Positions 49,556 through 59,542 of a DNA stretch of 64,000 bases are shown here, one piece after another. How positions within the stretch are numbered: position 1 is the stretch's first letter; every line of letters starts with the position of its first letter. A program made the position numbers and the translations under genes. The stretch is from Entomobacter blattae. GTDB taxonomy: Bacteria; Pseudomonadota; Alphaproteobacteria; Acetobacterales; Acetobacteraceae. The DNA lies in NCBI RefSeq assembly GCF_014672835.1, contig NZ_CP060244.1, positions 2,473,001 through 2,537,000 of the forward strand. The letters are read 5' to 3'. The notes beneath the pieces were generated by a model that worked only from the letters and a program-made list of their open reading frames with translations, did not search any database and was not told where the DNA came from.

Positions 49556-51967
49556 ATGATGCATAAGTCTCCTGCAGAGCAGGCTATGGAATATGCTGTG
49601 GCTCAAACAGGCCTTTCCCTTGAAAGGCGGGAAATCCCCCTTCTGTTACGGCGTATCGCCCGCCTTCTCCCCCCACGGTTAGAGAAAACCGAACAGCTAG
49701 ATGATTTTATTCTCCCAGCCAATTCTTTCATCCGTCTTGTTTGTGATGTCCGCCGCAAAAAATGGACCAGCAGACTTATAGCCCTTTGCCAAAGCCACTC
49801 TATCGCCTGGGCATCACGGGAAGATATTTTATCAGCTGCCCACACTATTACCCTACCGGAACCCGATGATGGCGACCTCCTTCAAGCTCTTGAAAAAACC
49901 CTAGCAAACCGCTTAACTCAGGCCACATCTCAGCCCGAACACGCGTTTGACCTCCTTATTTCGGAGATTGAAGAAACAAAACCCGCTCCTTTATCGGCTA
50001 AGCAATTGGAAGCGGTAGCAGGAGTGATTGCCAAGACCTTTAAGGTGCCCGATCAACACCAGTTTTGCTCCCGTATAATCCACACCTATAAGGAGCAACA
50101 AGCCAAAATCCAACTTGTTGAGAAACAAACCCACCTAAAGCTCGCCAGTGAAAAGGCCAGACACGAAAACTGGGAAAACTCTCTCGTTGATTTTCATACT
50201 GTATCTGAACTTCTTTCCTGCTCGACAAAAGAGGCTTTACGTTGGATTGCTGAGCAGCGTATTCCCGTTGTACGTCGCCTTCAGCAAGGCGAACGCGAAA
50301 TATGGCAGTTCGACCCGGAGGAAGTTGCAAAACTGGCCTTTAAAGTGCATGAATGGCGCCAGAAAGGGCACTCCAAAAGCAAGAAACACTCCAACAAAAA
50401 GCATGATCGCCATACCGATAAACCCCATGCCGCATGGATTTCCCTTTCAAAAAAGGCTGATACGGGCGATAAATCTGTCCAGAATGCCACCATTGCCAAT
50501 ATTGCAGCCCTAGACCGTTATGCAAGCCACTTTGCCACCGCCCGAGCCTTAAAACGCCATATTACCCTTGTTACTGGCCCCACCAACAGCGGCAAATCCC
50601 ATATGGCTTTACGAGCCCTTGCCGATTCCCAAAGTGGATATGCCCTCGCCCCCCTCAGGCTCCTGGCCCATGAGTTCCGCGAAACATTAATGGAATATGG
50701 CCTCTCGGCGTCACTAGTAACGGGTGAGGAACGTATTCTGGTTCCCTCCAGCCCGTTTCTGGCGGCCACTGTTGAAATGTGCCCTTTTCATTCCCCCGTG
50801 GATGTTGCCATTATTGACGAAGCGCAAATGTTATTTGATGAAGACAGGGGTGCTGCCTGGACGGCAGCCATTATGGGGGTTCCGGCCCGCCATCTTTATA
50901 TTCTGGGCGCACCTGAGGCTATACCCATTATTAGGCGCATTGCCAAACTCTGCGATGACCCGATTGATGAAATTAGCCTCCAGCGTAAAACCCCCCTCAC
51001 TGCCTCGCTCAACCCTGTACGGCTCTCTAACCTCAAAAAAGGAGATGCTGTTATTGCCTTTTCTCGCCGTGATGTACTTGATATCCGGGCAGCCCTGCTT
51101 GCCCAGAACAAAAAGGTTGCTGTTGTGTATGGTGCCCTCAGCCCAGAAGTAAGGCGAGCTGAAGCCCAGCGTTTTAACTCTGGGCAGGCCGATATCCTTG
51201 TTGCGACAGATGCCATCGGCATGGGGCTAAACCTGAAGATACGGCGTATTATATTTGCTACCCTCCGCAAGTTTGATGGTAGCCAGATCCGTGACCTCAC
51301 CACCCAGGAAGTAAAACAAATTGGCGGGCGTGCAGGCCGTTATGGCCATCATGATGCAGGGATTGTCTCTGTTCTTGCCGGAGCTGGAAACCCACACTTT
51401 ATAAAACACCATCTCGAGGCTCCAACCCAACCGCCAACCGAGTTACGCCCGCTTGTACAACCCGACATTGAAATTATTCAAGCCATTGCCGAAGAAATAC
51501 GCTCCGAAAGTTTATTTGGCGTGCTCACCCGCATTAACCGTGCTGTCCTCAGGGCTGACGACCCCAACTATCGCCTAGCGGATATGAGCCAATCTTTTGC
51601 CATTGCTGCCGCCCTTGAAGGCATTCCCGACCTTACCCTTTCCCAACGGTGGACTTACGCACTATGCCCAATTGATGAGCGCGATGAAGGTATAAGCAGG
51701 CTTACACGATGGGCCCTTAAACATGCGACAAACCAACAAATTCTCCCCCCTGGAACAGGCCACCTACCCGCGCCAGAAAAAACCAGTCGCGAAGAATTAG
51801 AGTTAGCAGAAAAACGCTATAAACGCCTTGTCGCTTGGCGATGGCTTGCCTTACGTTTTCCAGATGTCTACATTAACCTCCAAGAGGCAGAACATAATAC
51901 AGCCAAGCTCAATAGTTGGATTGAAAATGTCTTACGTCAGCAAAGTCGAATGAAAACTCGCCACTAG
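49556..51967 (+). CDS. SUV3-like helicase with MerR/excisionase-like insert
   Basis: 803 residues; ATG at 49556 or 49559. SUV3 marks: TGPTNSGKSHMALRALADSQ (GPTNSGKS from 341), APLRLLAHE, VTGEERI, ATVEMC, IDEAQMLFDEDRG, VVYGALSPEVRRAEAQRFNS, ATDAIGMGLNL and QIGGRAGRYG. Before it, residues 215-265 (VSELLSCSTKEALRWIAEQR, QFDPEEVAKLAFKVHEWR) look like a DNA-binding excisionase-type helix-turn-helix. The N-terminal 200 residues are helical. Mitochondrial SUV3 unwinds RNA for decay; the bacterial relatives' targets are unclear. Confidence 0.85.
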   Translation: MMHKSPAEQAMEYAVAQTGLSLERREIPLLLRRIARLLPPRLEKTEQLDDFILPANSFIRLVCDVRRKKWTSRLIALCQSHSIAWASREDILSAAHTITLPEPDDGDLLQALEKTLANRLTQATSQPEHAFDLLISEIEETKPAPLSAKQLEAVAGVIAKTFKVPDQHQFCSRIIHTYKEQQAKIQLVEKQTHLKLASEKARHENWENSLVDFHTVSELLSCSTKEALRWIAEQRIPVVRRLQQGEREIWQFDPEEVAKLAFKVHEWRQKGHSKSKKHSNKKHDRHTDKPHAAWISLSKKADTGDKSVQNATIANIAALDRYASHFATARALKRHITLVTGPTNSGKSHMALRALADSQSGYALAPLRLLAHEFRETLMEYGLSASLVTGEERILVPSSPFLAATVEMCPFHSPVDVAIIDEAQMLFDEDRGAAWTAAIMGVPARHLYILGAPEAIPIIRRIAKLCDDPIDEISLQRKTPLTASLNPVRLSNLKKGDAVIAFSRRDVLDIRAALLAQNKKVAVVYGALSPEVRRAEAQRFNSGQADILVATDAIGMGLNLKIRRIIFATLRKFDGSQIRDLTTQEVKQIGGRAGRYGHHDAGIVSVLAGAGNPHFIKHHLEAPTQPPTELRPLVQPDIEIIQAIAEEIRSESLFGVLTRINRAVLRADDPNYRLADMSQSFAIAAALEGIPDLTLSQRWTYALCPIDERDEGISRLTRWALKHATNQQILPPGTGHLPAPEKTSREELELAEKRYKRLVAWRWLALRFPDVYINLQEAEHNTAKLNSWIENVLRQQSRMKTRH

Positions 51968-52326
51968 ATTTTCATTTTTCTTCACCATAAAACTTAAACT
52001 CACCATAGAACTATAAGAACCTAAACCAGGTTTGCCATTGAACAATTGAGCCATAGTCGTCTTCTTTACTCAGAGCAGTCTACCAGGAGACATCCCCAAT
52101 CAGCAATTGGTAAGACAAGACAAGGCAAGGATTTTGCTTCCTGGTATGTCTCCCCTTCATCTTTGTATCAATTAAATAGCTCATCTCTCGTCATCCATAA
52201 CGCTTCAAAATTTGACTCTTCAAGGGATTTTGGATATTCCACATCATAAAAACCTGTATAGCTGATGCTAATATTCTTTTCTCTTCTGCTATTCTTTCAA
52301 CATTCCTGACATGTCGTTTTATTATC
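51968..52326. other. Intergenic region, helicase to FUSC gene
   Basis: 359 bases. No convincing gene. A loose inverted pair GGAGACAT/ATGTCTCC occurs at about 52088 and 52146, too far apart to assign. Confidence 0.35.
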
Positions 52327-54528
52327 ATGACCCACGTCAATACTCTCGTTTCAAACTGGGTTTTTAAACTTTATCGTTCCTGGATTTTATATACCCCCTT
52401 CCTAAACAAAAAAATTCCCCTAAAGTGGCTTTTTGCCCCTACACCGGAAGCTTTCTTTTTTTCTGTTCGCACCACAATTGCAGCCCTTATCGCCCTTATC
52501 ATTGCCATGTGGATGGAACTAGACAGCCCCGCATGGGCCCCAATGACGGTATGGATTGTAGCCCAGGGAAGCCGTGGGGAAAGTATTTCAAAAGCCAAAT
52601 GGCGTTTTTATGGAACCATTGTGGGGACTATTGTAGGAGTGGCTCTTATTGCCGCCTTCCCGCAAGAATGGGGGTTATTCTTTTTAACCTTGGCCGTTTG
52701 GATGGGGTTATGCAGTTTTCTTGCCAGTTTTACCGATAACTTTCGGGCCTATGCTATGGTACTTGCCGGCTATACTGCGGCCACCATTTCTATTGATGCG
52801 ATATCCAACCCGAATGATGCTTTTATAATCGGCATGTCACGCTTTACATATATTACACTCGGCGTGGTTGTAGAAACTGCCTTTTCAGCCCTTTTTACCT
52901 ATAACCTTGTAGAACAAGCCCGTGGAAATCTTAACCGCCTCCTCCATTCTGCCATTGAGGGAGCCTCTCTTGCCATTGCCGACCTACTGGCAGGAGATAG
53001 CAAGGCCCTAGGGCGCTCACGGCTATTATTTTCCAGCATCGTTACCATGAGTAACCAAATCGAATTCCATGAAATTGAGCTTGGTGGTCATGGCCATGAG
53101 GGAGATCACGCAAGGGCTGCCCTTTCCTCTATCTCTATTTTACTGTCCAGGACCCTTGGTTTGGCTGCGCGGTTAAAATCGGTGAATACCTCCTCTAAAG
53201 ACCTGGCCAATATCTTGGATAAAACCCGAAATTTCTTTGGTAAGGTTCCCGAACTTCTGGTGGGAGACTCTATTACACCCCTGCGGGTTGAACTCGATAA
53301 CCTCCTGTCCATTAGCCGCAAAACAATTATTGATCTCCTCTCTGAAGAGGTCAGCACTGTCGCTGAACATAATACCGACTCCCTTCAGGAAGAGCATGCC
53401 TTACATTTGCTCAATGAGCGTATTATCTACCAAGGTCTTTCAGACATCTACACCGAAATGAATCAGGCGTTGCTTGAATTTGATCATACCCTTCACCCTG
53501 TGAAAAGGGATGATTTTAACTTTCATAACGCTGTCTTTCATGACCCGAAGGAAGCCCTTGTCAACGGGCTGCGATCTGCCTTGTTCATAATGGTGAGTGC
53601 CCTGTTTTGGGAAATTACCGCCTGGTCTAGCTTTTCAACCATGCTGACCCTTGGAGCCCTTACTATTGGGCGCTTTTCCATTACGGATTTGGCCAGTATT
53701 ACTTCATACCAATTCTTTAAGGGCACTGTTGTCGTAACCTTTGTTGCCTTTTTCCTTAACTTTTTGGTTCTTCCCACCCCTGCTTCCTACGAAGTTCTGG
53801 CCTTATGCCTGTTTCCACCAATGTTTATTGCAGGGCTTGCCTCTAGAATACCGCAACTAGCTGCCCCCGCCACAGCCTATAACACCTTTCTGCCTGCCCT
53901 GATTGCCCCTAATAATACGGGGCGCATCAACGAAGTCGCCTTCTTTAACACAGCCTTGGCCATATTAGCAGGCATTTGGTTAGCGGTAACCGTATTTGAC
54001 CTAGCCTTTCCCTTCAACCCCATCAAAGAACGGCGGCGCCTTAGGCAAATTACCCTCTCAGACCTGCGCCATATTGCAGCAGCAGAGCCAATTCCTTCCA
54101 TTCAATCCTGGATTGGCCGGAATGTAGAACGTTTTGTACGCCTAATCCGCCATGCCGGATATCTGCCCACGCCCATAACGGAAGCCTATATGCAAGGCAC
54201 ACTTTCTGCCATGACTATTGGACGAAATGTTATTAATTTACGTTTGGCGATCCAGCGGAATCAAATGCCTAAACCCTGTATTCAGGTGATTCAGGTTGTT
54301 GTTCGACGTATGACCCAGTTTAGCGGTATACACGGCCGAACGGCCTTAACAGCGCGCAGTGCCATAAAAATTCTTAGAAAACAAGAAATTGTTCAAACCA
54401 ACATTAGTATCAGGCTTGAGATGACCCGTGTTATTGCCTCCCTCATGGTGATTTCCTATGAGCTGGAAGACAATAAAGATTTTCTTGATCCTTCACGGGC
54501 CTATCTTTTACCTGGCGAACGATTCTAG
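52327..54528 (+). CDS. FUSC-family (aromatic acid exporter-type) inner-membrane protein
   Basis: 733 residues. An N-terminal set of about five membrane segments (VRTTIAALIALIIAMWMELD, TVWIVAQGSRGESISKAKWR, LAGYTAATISIDAISNPNDA), a long cytoplasmic region (180-410), a second membrane set (SALFIMVSALFWEITAWSSF, VVTFVAFFLNFLVLP) and a C-terminal soluble tail. This is the duplicated layout of FUSC proteins such as AaeB/YccS. Substrates may be aromatic acids. No membrane-fusion partner gene lies next to it. Confidence 0.85.
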   Translation: MTHVNTLVSNWVFKLYRSWILYTPFLNKKIPLKWLFAPTPEAFFFSVRTTIAALIALIIAMWMELDSPAWAPMTVWIVAQGSRGESISKAKWRFYGTIVGTIVGVALIAAFPQEWGLFFLTLAVWMGLCSFLASFTDNFRAYAMVLAGYTAATISIDAISNPNDAFIIGMSRFTYITLGVVVETAFSALFTYNLVEQARGNLNRLLHSAIEGASLAIADLLAGDSKALGRSRLLFSSIVTMSNQIEFHEIELGGHGHEGDHARAALSSISILLSRTLGLAARLKSVNTSSKDLANILDKTRNFFGKVPELLVGDSITPLRVELDNLLSISRKTIIDLLSEEVSTVAEHNTDSLQEEHALHLLNERIIYQGLSDIYTEMNQALLEFDHTLHPVKRDDFNFHNAVFHDPKEALVNGLRSALFIMVSALFWEITAWSSFSTMLTLGALTIGRFSITDLASITSYQFFKGTVVVTFVAFFLNFLVLPTPASYEVLALCLFPPMFIAGLASRIPQLAAPATAYNTFLPALIAPNNTGRINEVAFFNTALAILAGIWLAVTVFDLAFPFNPIKERRRLRQITLSDLRHIAAAEPIPSIQSWIGRNVERFVRLIRHAGYLPTPITEAYMQGTLSAMTIGRNVINLRLAIQRNQMPKPCIQVIQVVVRRMTQFSGIHGRTALTARSAIKILRKQEIVQTNISIRLEMTRVIASLMVISYELEDNKDFLDPSRAYLLPGERF

Positions 54529-54599
54529 CCTGCAAGGGAAAAAGGCGCTGAACGGGAAGCTGGTAAGAAGTTGTTTTCTCACGAACGATTCTAGCCTGC
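54516..54599 (+). repeat. 18-bp direct repeat spanning the FUSC stop codon
   Basis: CGAACGATTCTAGCCTGC occurs at 54516-54533, where it contains the FUSC stop, and again at 54582-54599. A local duplication. Confidence 0.75.
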
Positions 54600-54641
54600 G
54601 CGGCTGTGGAACTGCAGAGAAAGGGCAAAACCCTAAAAAAT

Positions 54642-55955
54642 TTACTTGGCCTGTTTACGCAGATTTCCCCCCTGTGGCCTACGTTTTACGCCATCCTTCC
54701 TAGGAGGGGCAGATCGGCCCCGAAAATTACCTTGGGAGGTTTTCTTTCCAGTGAGAGAAGGAGGGGGAAGTTTAGAAAACTCTGCCGCTTCCGAATAAAA
54801 TTTATGTTCGCTAAGAGAGGAAATAGGTTGATCTACTACCCGCTCTATATAATTCCACCATACTCGATGGGCCCCTTCACATAACGAAATAGCAACCCCA
54901 GCCCGGCCTGCTCTTCCCGTTCTGCCAATACGATGAACATAGCTTTCAGGCAGGTTAGGAATATCATAGTTAAAAACATGGCTAATATCATCTACATCAA
55001 TACCACGGGCAGCAATATCTGTGGCCACCAGCACTTTTACAGCCCCATCCCTAAATCCTTGAAGGGCCTTCTCCCTTGCATTTTGTGATTTATTACCGTG
55101 CAATGCCATGGCATTCAGCCCGTTTTTCTGCAAAAACTCTGTAATGCGGTTGGCTTCATGCTTCATAAGCGTAAAAACCACACTTCTCTGAACATCGGGT
55201 TGATTCACAAAAGAAAGCAAGGCCTGCTTTTTATTATGAGCATCGACAAAAAGTACAAACTGATCAATCTGTTTTACAGTTGTATGCGAGGGTACAATTT
55301 CAACATAGCTTGGAGAATGCAAAAGAGTTTCTGCCAAAGCCCGAACCCCATCTGGCATCGTAGCAGAAAATAAAAGGGTTTGTTTTTTAGGAGGTAGTAA
55401 CTTTATAACCCGACGAATATCATGGATAAACCCCATATCCAGCATACGATCAGCTTCATCAAGTACAAAAAAACGAATATCTGCCAGAGACACCAAATCC
55501 TGCTGAATAAGGTCAAGAAGGCGCCCAGGAGCGGCCACCAAAATATCTACCCCACCTTTTAATTCACTCACCTGACGGCCTTGTTTAACACCACCAAAAA
55601 CAACCGCACTACGCAATTTGGTATAGCGGGCATATTCTCGGATATTATCACCTATCTGGGCTGCAAGCTCGCGCGTAGGGGCCAGAATAAGAGCAAGGAG
55701 TGGCCTTTTTTTATGCTCCCGCTCTATAGTAGAGAGAGGGCCAGAGGCCTTGGCTTCCAGAATTTTTTGAAGTATGGGAAGAGAAAAGGCAGCTGTTTTA
55801 CCCGTGCCAGTTTGAGCGAGGCCAAGCATATCCTTTCCCGAAAGAACGATCGGAATGGCTTGCTCTTGAATAGAGGTTGGCTTATCATAACCAACATCTG
55901 ACAAAGCTTTTATTATGGATTTATCCAGCTTAAACAGGTTGAAACCAGCCGACAT
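54642..55955 (-). CDS. DEAD-box RNA helicase (RhlE-like)
   Basis: The 437-residue product has Q motif FNLFKLDKSIIKALSDVGYD with PTSIQEQAIP, AQTGTGKTAAFSLPIL, APTRELAAQIG, DEADRMLDMGFIHDI, SATMPDGVRALAET, and DIAARGIDVDDISHV with HRIGRTGRAGRAGVAIS. The last 60 residues are a short basic tail (RSAPPRKDGVKRRPQGGNLR). Such helicases act in ribosome assembly and mRNA decay. Confidence 0.92.
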   Translation of the reverse strand: MSAGFNLFKLDKSIIKALSDVGYDKPTSIQEQAIPIVLSGKDMLGLAQTGTGKTAAFSLPILQKILEAKASGPLSTIEREHKKRPLLALILAPTRELAAQIGDNIREYARYTKLRSAVVFGGVKQGRQVSELKGGVDILVAAPGRLLDLIQQDLVSLADIRFFVLDEADRMLDMGFIHDIRRVIKLLPPKKQTLLFSATMPDGVRALAETLLHSPSYVEIVPSHTTVKQIDQFVLFVDAHNKKQALLSFVNQPDVQRSVVFTLMKHEANRITEFLQKNGLNAMALHGNKSQNAREKALQGFRDGAVKVLVATDIAARGIDVDDISHVFNYDIPNLPESYVHRIGRTGRAGRAGVAISLCEGAHRVWWNYIERVVDQPISSLSEHKFYSEAAEFSKLPPPSLTGKKTSQGNFRGRSAPPRKDGVKRRPQGGNLRKQAK

Positions 55956-56285
55956 AAAAGCAAACCTCCGCCCAACATGGGCAATAAAATTCTTTAAAAA
56001 TACGAAGCCCTCTCATAAAAATAGAATGACCTGCTTTTATCAGATGTAAGACTCCATACCATTAAACTGGGGGATCTAAATAAATTAATTCTTTGTTAGA
56101 GGAAGTATGACCCTCTCACAAGGTTGATATGCGAATCTATTATGTCGGCTTTATGGTCTAAACAAGACAACATTCTGAAACAGCAACAAAAGGCAGAAGC
56201 ATCTCGTAAAAATTTTCTTTATAAAAACCTCCACGCCCTGTTCCTTGTTCAACAAATCTTTGTTGAACAAAAATTACGGTAGATA
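55956..56285. other. Intergenic region upstream of the DEAD-box gene
   Basis: 330 bases after the UbiH-family gene and before the DEAD-box start (both minus strand). It contains a perfect inverted repeat at 56245-56270 and a 46-codon plus-strand frame (56142-56282) without a ribosome site, which I do not call. Confidence 0.4.
56245..56270. repeat. Perfect inverted repeat, 12-base arms
   Basis: TTGTTCAACAAA, two bases, TTTGTTGAACAA. It lies 15 bases past the stop of the UbiH-family gene. No T-run follows on the minus strand, so it is either an inefficient terminator or a protein-binding site. Confidence 0.7.
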
Positions 56286-57503
56286 TTACATTTCCGCAGG
56301 GATGGGACCTGTTTCATCCATAAGCATTTTTGTGACCATTCCTTTCAATGGCCCCATATGCTCTGCAACCGAAATGCCAATTTTCCGCACAAGCCTGAAA
56401 GGGAGCTCTTCTCGAGCATAGACAACAGCAATCCCATTGGTAATGGCAAATAACGCTGTACTCGCCATACGATGGCGTAAAGAAAACCGCTGTACAACGG
56501 AAAGCGAACCAATATCACGCCCTTTTGAGAGAGCACTGCCAATTTCCTCTGCCAAGATATCCTGGCCTACGAGACCCAGGTTAAAACCATGGGCAGTAAT
56601 GGGATGCATACCTACGGCAGCATCTCCAATAAGAGCCAACCGCCTGCCCCAAAACCTATGAGCATAGACCCCTTTTAAAGGATAGGCATGACGGGAACTC
56701 ACCAGTTCCATATTCCCCAGGCGGTAGCCCACACGGCACATAACCTCCTGCGTAAAGGCTTCATCCTCCATCTGGCGCATCTGCTCCATCTCGTCAGTCG
56801 ATAAGGTAAAGACAATGGAAGACATATTGCCATTCATCGGCAAGAAGGCAAAAGTCTGACCCTGATCAAACCATTGAAGGGCAATATGATGGTGTGGTTT
56901 TTCATGCGTCATACGAAAAACCATCATCGTTCGATGAAAATCGTGCAAAATGGCGCCAATGCCCTGTTTTTCCCGAACCTGGGAAAAACGCCCATCTGCC
57001 GCTATGATAAGACGTGCGTGCAAAACTTCGCCATCAGCATCGGTAACCGTGGCATTAATGGGGCTGGTTTTAACATCTTCTACAGTCTTTCCAGCCTTTA
57101 AAGTAATATGGGAACGGCTTTGACATTCTGCAAAAAGGGCCCTGCGAATAAGATGGTTAGAAACAAGATAGCCTAGGGCCTCCTCTCCTGTTCCATTGGT
57201 ATCAAAAACCAAAGGTTCGCCACCACGGGCATTCTCAACTTGGGCTTCCTTTAACTCGGCTACGGAGTTTTCAGGGAGACGATTCCATACATGCATCGTC
57301 TGCAACAACCGTGCAGAACGATGCGTAAGAGCTATTTCACGCCCATCAAAGGGGGCATTCTCCCATGTCTCCCAAGGAGACCTTTCCAAAACAACAGACG
57401 CCACCCCCATAGCATCCAGGGATAAGGCCATCGCTAAACCTGCTGGCCCCCCACCTACGATCACAACATCTGTATAAGTAGGGGGCATCTGTGTTTCAGA
57501 CAT
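56286..57503 (-). CDS. UbiH/UbiF-family FAD-dependent hydroxylase
   Basis: 405 residues. FAD-binding VVIVGGGPAGLAMALSLDAM, the DG motif IAADGRFSQVREKQGI and GDAAVGMHPITAHGFNLGLV are the UbiH/UbiF/VisC/COQ6 signature. These hydroxylate the ring in ubiquinone biosynthesis. Which carbon is modified cannot be told. SD-like AACGAGAA lies upstream of its ATG. Confidence 0.88.
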   Translation of the reverse strand: MSETQMPPTYTDVVIVGGGPAGLAMALSLDAMGVASVVLERSPWETWENAPFDGREIALTHRSARLLQTMHVWNRLPENSVAELKEAQVENARGGEPLVFDTNGTGEEALGYLVSNHLIRRALFAECQSRSHITLKAGKTVEDVKTSPINATVTDADGEVLHARLIIAADGRFSQVREKQGIGAILHDFHRTMMVFRMTHEKPHHHIALQWFDQGQTFAFLPMNGNMSSIVFTLSTDEMEQMRQMEDEAFTQEVMCRVGYRLGNMELVSSRHAYPLKGVYAHRFWGRRLALIGDAAVGMHPITAHGFNLGLVGQDILAEEIGSALSKGRDIGSLSVVQRFSLRHRMASTALFAITNGIAVVYAREELPFRLVRKIGISVAEHMGPLKGMVTKMLMDETGPIPAEM

Positions 57504-57782
57504 TCTCGTTTCTCCAATATCCTCGATAAGGCTTAAAGATTTAAGCTCAAAAACTCGCTATTCTTCTAATTTATTTCACTTAACGCTTCAGACACGCTGA
57601 GCAGGACTTATTTTTACTGCCCGCTTTGCTTTTTATTGTGTTTTATAAAATACATCATAGGCAAACCCCACCCCTTTTACCGGCACTTTTTATGCCAGCT
57701 TATGCCAGCACTTTTTACGATGGGATTATGATGGGAATGAAGAAGGTTCAGCTTAAAAATCCTTCACCAGAGCCCAAACTTA

Positions 57783-58373
57783 TCAATCAACTACAAACTC
57801 TGGAGCTTCCCCCTCCCATTTGGCAATAAAACCCTTCACATCAGGGCGTTTTTTTTCCTCCATTCGTGACGGTTTTTCTGGCGTACCAACAAGCAGATAC
57901 CCTGCAAGTTGATCTGGAGAAGAAAACCCCAGTTTCTTACGAATTTTCTTATTATAAGCCATATCACCAGAAATCCATACAGCCCCAAACCCCTCAGCAT
58001 AAAGGGCATTAAGCACATTCATGTAGGCTGCCGCTGCCGCCATTTGCTGTTCTATCACAGGGATCTTTTCATTTTCTTTTAAACGCATTCCCAAAGCAAT
58101 GATAAGGGGCGTAGACATAAATTTTTTAACCCGCTTTTCTATCTTTGCCTCAGGAACAGGCGGAGTCTGAGAAGAAAGGGCTTTTTCAAGTAAACGTGCA
58201 AACTCTTTGCGCATATCCCCTTCGATCAGAACATAACGCCACGGGCGCATTTTTCCATGATCTGGCGCAGCCATAGCTGTTTGCAATATGCGCATTAACT
58301 GCTCCCCTTGCGGTGCCGGATCGACCAAACTATCCACAGAGTGCCGCCCCAATAACATTTCTAATGCGTCCAT
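57783..58373 (-). CDS. Nitroreductase family protein (YdjA-like)
   Basis: The frame is open to 58421, but GAGGA before the ATG at 58373 selects MDALEMLLGRHSVDSLVD (196 residues). Marks: RHSVDSLVDPAPQGEQLMRI, APDHGKMRPWRYVLIEG, MAAAAAYMNVLNALYAEGFG, VWISGDM. YdjA-type enzymes are small FMN-dependent NADPH oxidoreductases. Natural substrate unknown. Confidence 0.88.
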   Translation of the reverse strand: MDALEMLLGRHSVDSLVDPAPQGEQLMRILQTAMAAPDHGKMRPWRYVLIEGDMRKEFARLLEKALSSQTPPVPEAKIEKRVKKFMSTPLIIALGMRLKENEKIPVIEQQMAAAAAYMNVLNALYAEGFGAVWISGDMAYNKKIRKKLGFSSPDQLAGYLLVGTPEKPSRMEEKKRPDVKGFIAKWEGEAPEFVVD

Positions 58374-59542
58374 TCTATCCTCTATACACTTTATTATTAA
58401 GGTAAGACTAAATCTTACCATAAAAACTCAAAAATCCGTGCCTATAAACATATGAAATAAAATTCACAACTACAATCTCAGTGAGTCGGCCCAACCTCTT
58501 TTGTTCTTTCAAACACTGACCATACAAAGGGGTACACAACAGGCTCTTTCCTGGTTGCTCCTTTCTGCTTGCTCCTTTCTGGCGCATACAGCAAAAAGGA
58601 ACAGAAAGCCCCTTCTCGCGCATAAATTCCATTTCTGCAAGAAGAGCATAAGGATCCACCACGGACACCGTTACCAATTACCCCCAGCTTACCCCTTACG
58701 CCCCCTAAAGGAAGCAGAAAGAGAAGGTTTTTAATCTCTCCCTGTAAGGCAAACCTCTAAGAAAACCTTTAAGCAATAGGGAGAGTCCCATTTCATACTT
58801 TCTCTACCCTACAAGATGCCTCACGCCTTTGGAAAATAGACCAAAGCTTACATAGTCTTTAATAAGATACATTTTTTAAATAAGACGCACCTAATTAAAA
58901 GGTGCTTTACCCTATCATCAACCTTCATCAATCTATATATAGTGAAGCGCATTCTTATTGTCCGGCTGACAAAAAGAGTTGTTTCTATTCTTTTTCATTA
59001 GGATTTATGAAACTTTCTATCATTATTATGCGCTTTTGCCCTTATGCGTTTTTTGAATGTAATTTTTGAACAGACATACTGCGAAATATTTCCTGCACAA
59101 ACAACTCACCACTCCTTCATATGTTCCCAAATGCGTTCTAACATTTCGCCCCTTTTGTATTTATTCCCTCTACATTCTCCTAGAAGAAGTAGAGAAAGAT
59201 GACGCCCTCTTTTATCTCATGGTCTTACCTGTATCTATCTCAAGACCTTACCTATATCTTAAGGTCTTACTTGTTGATTTTTGCCCGAAAAATTGTTGAT
59301 ATCCTAAAAGGTCCTAAGGCTCTCCCTCAAAAGGTTGGCAATAACCTTGTTGAGATTAAAGAAAAATCCTTTCAAGATAAAAGAGCTACAGACGGAAGCA
59401 AAAACTCCTTCGTTAACGCCATCGTTTTCTTTACAAATTTTTTAATTTTGTGCAATAAAGCTTAGATACTTACTATATAAGGTTCACAATAGCTTTACGG
59501 CAAAGTGATCTGCCCTGCCTGGTATAATGGAGCCTCTCTTCT
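58374..59542. other. Long intergenic region before the histidine operon
   Basis: About 1.17 kb with no gene I can support. Short open frames (58408-58677 minus, 59066-59465 plus) lack ribosome sites and have odd composition. A tandem CTTACCTGTATCTATCTCAA-type repetition of GTCTTACCT/TATCT words is visible near 59222-59272. The operon promoter candidate lies at its right end. Confidence 0.45.
59448..59476 (+). promoter_or_regulatory. Candidate promoter of the histidine operon
   Basis: TTGTGC (59448-59453), 17-base spacer, TACTAT (59471-59476), about 65 bases before the hisB start. No his attenuator peptide was recognised. Confidence 0.4.

Noticed and set aside
56142-56282. 46-codon plus-strand frame near the palindrome
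   Set aside because: No ribosome site; it merely reads through the inverted repeat.
58408-58677. Minus-strand 89-codon frame before the nitroreductase
   Set aside because: No ribosome site and no recognisable pattern. It overlaps the nitroreductase start region.
59066-59465. Overlapping short plus-strand frames before hisB
   Set aside because: AT-rich, no ribosome sites, and hydrophobic text typical of chance frames.
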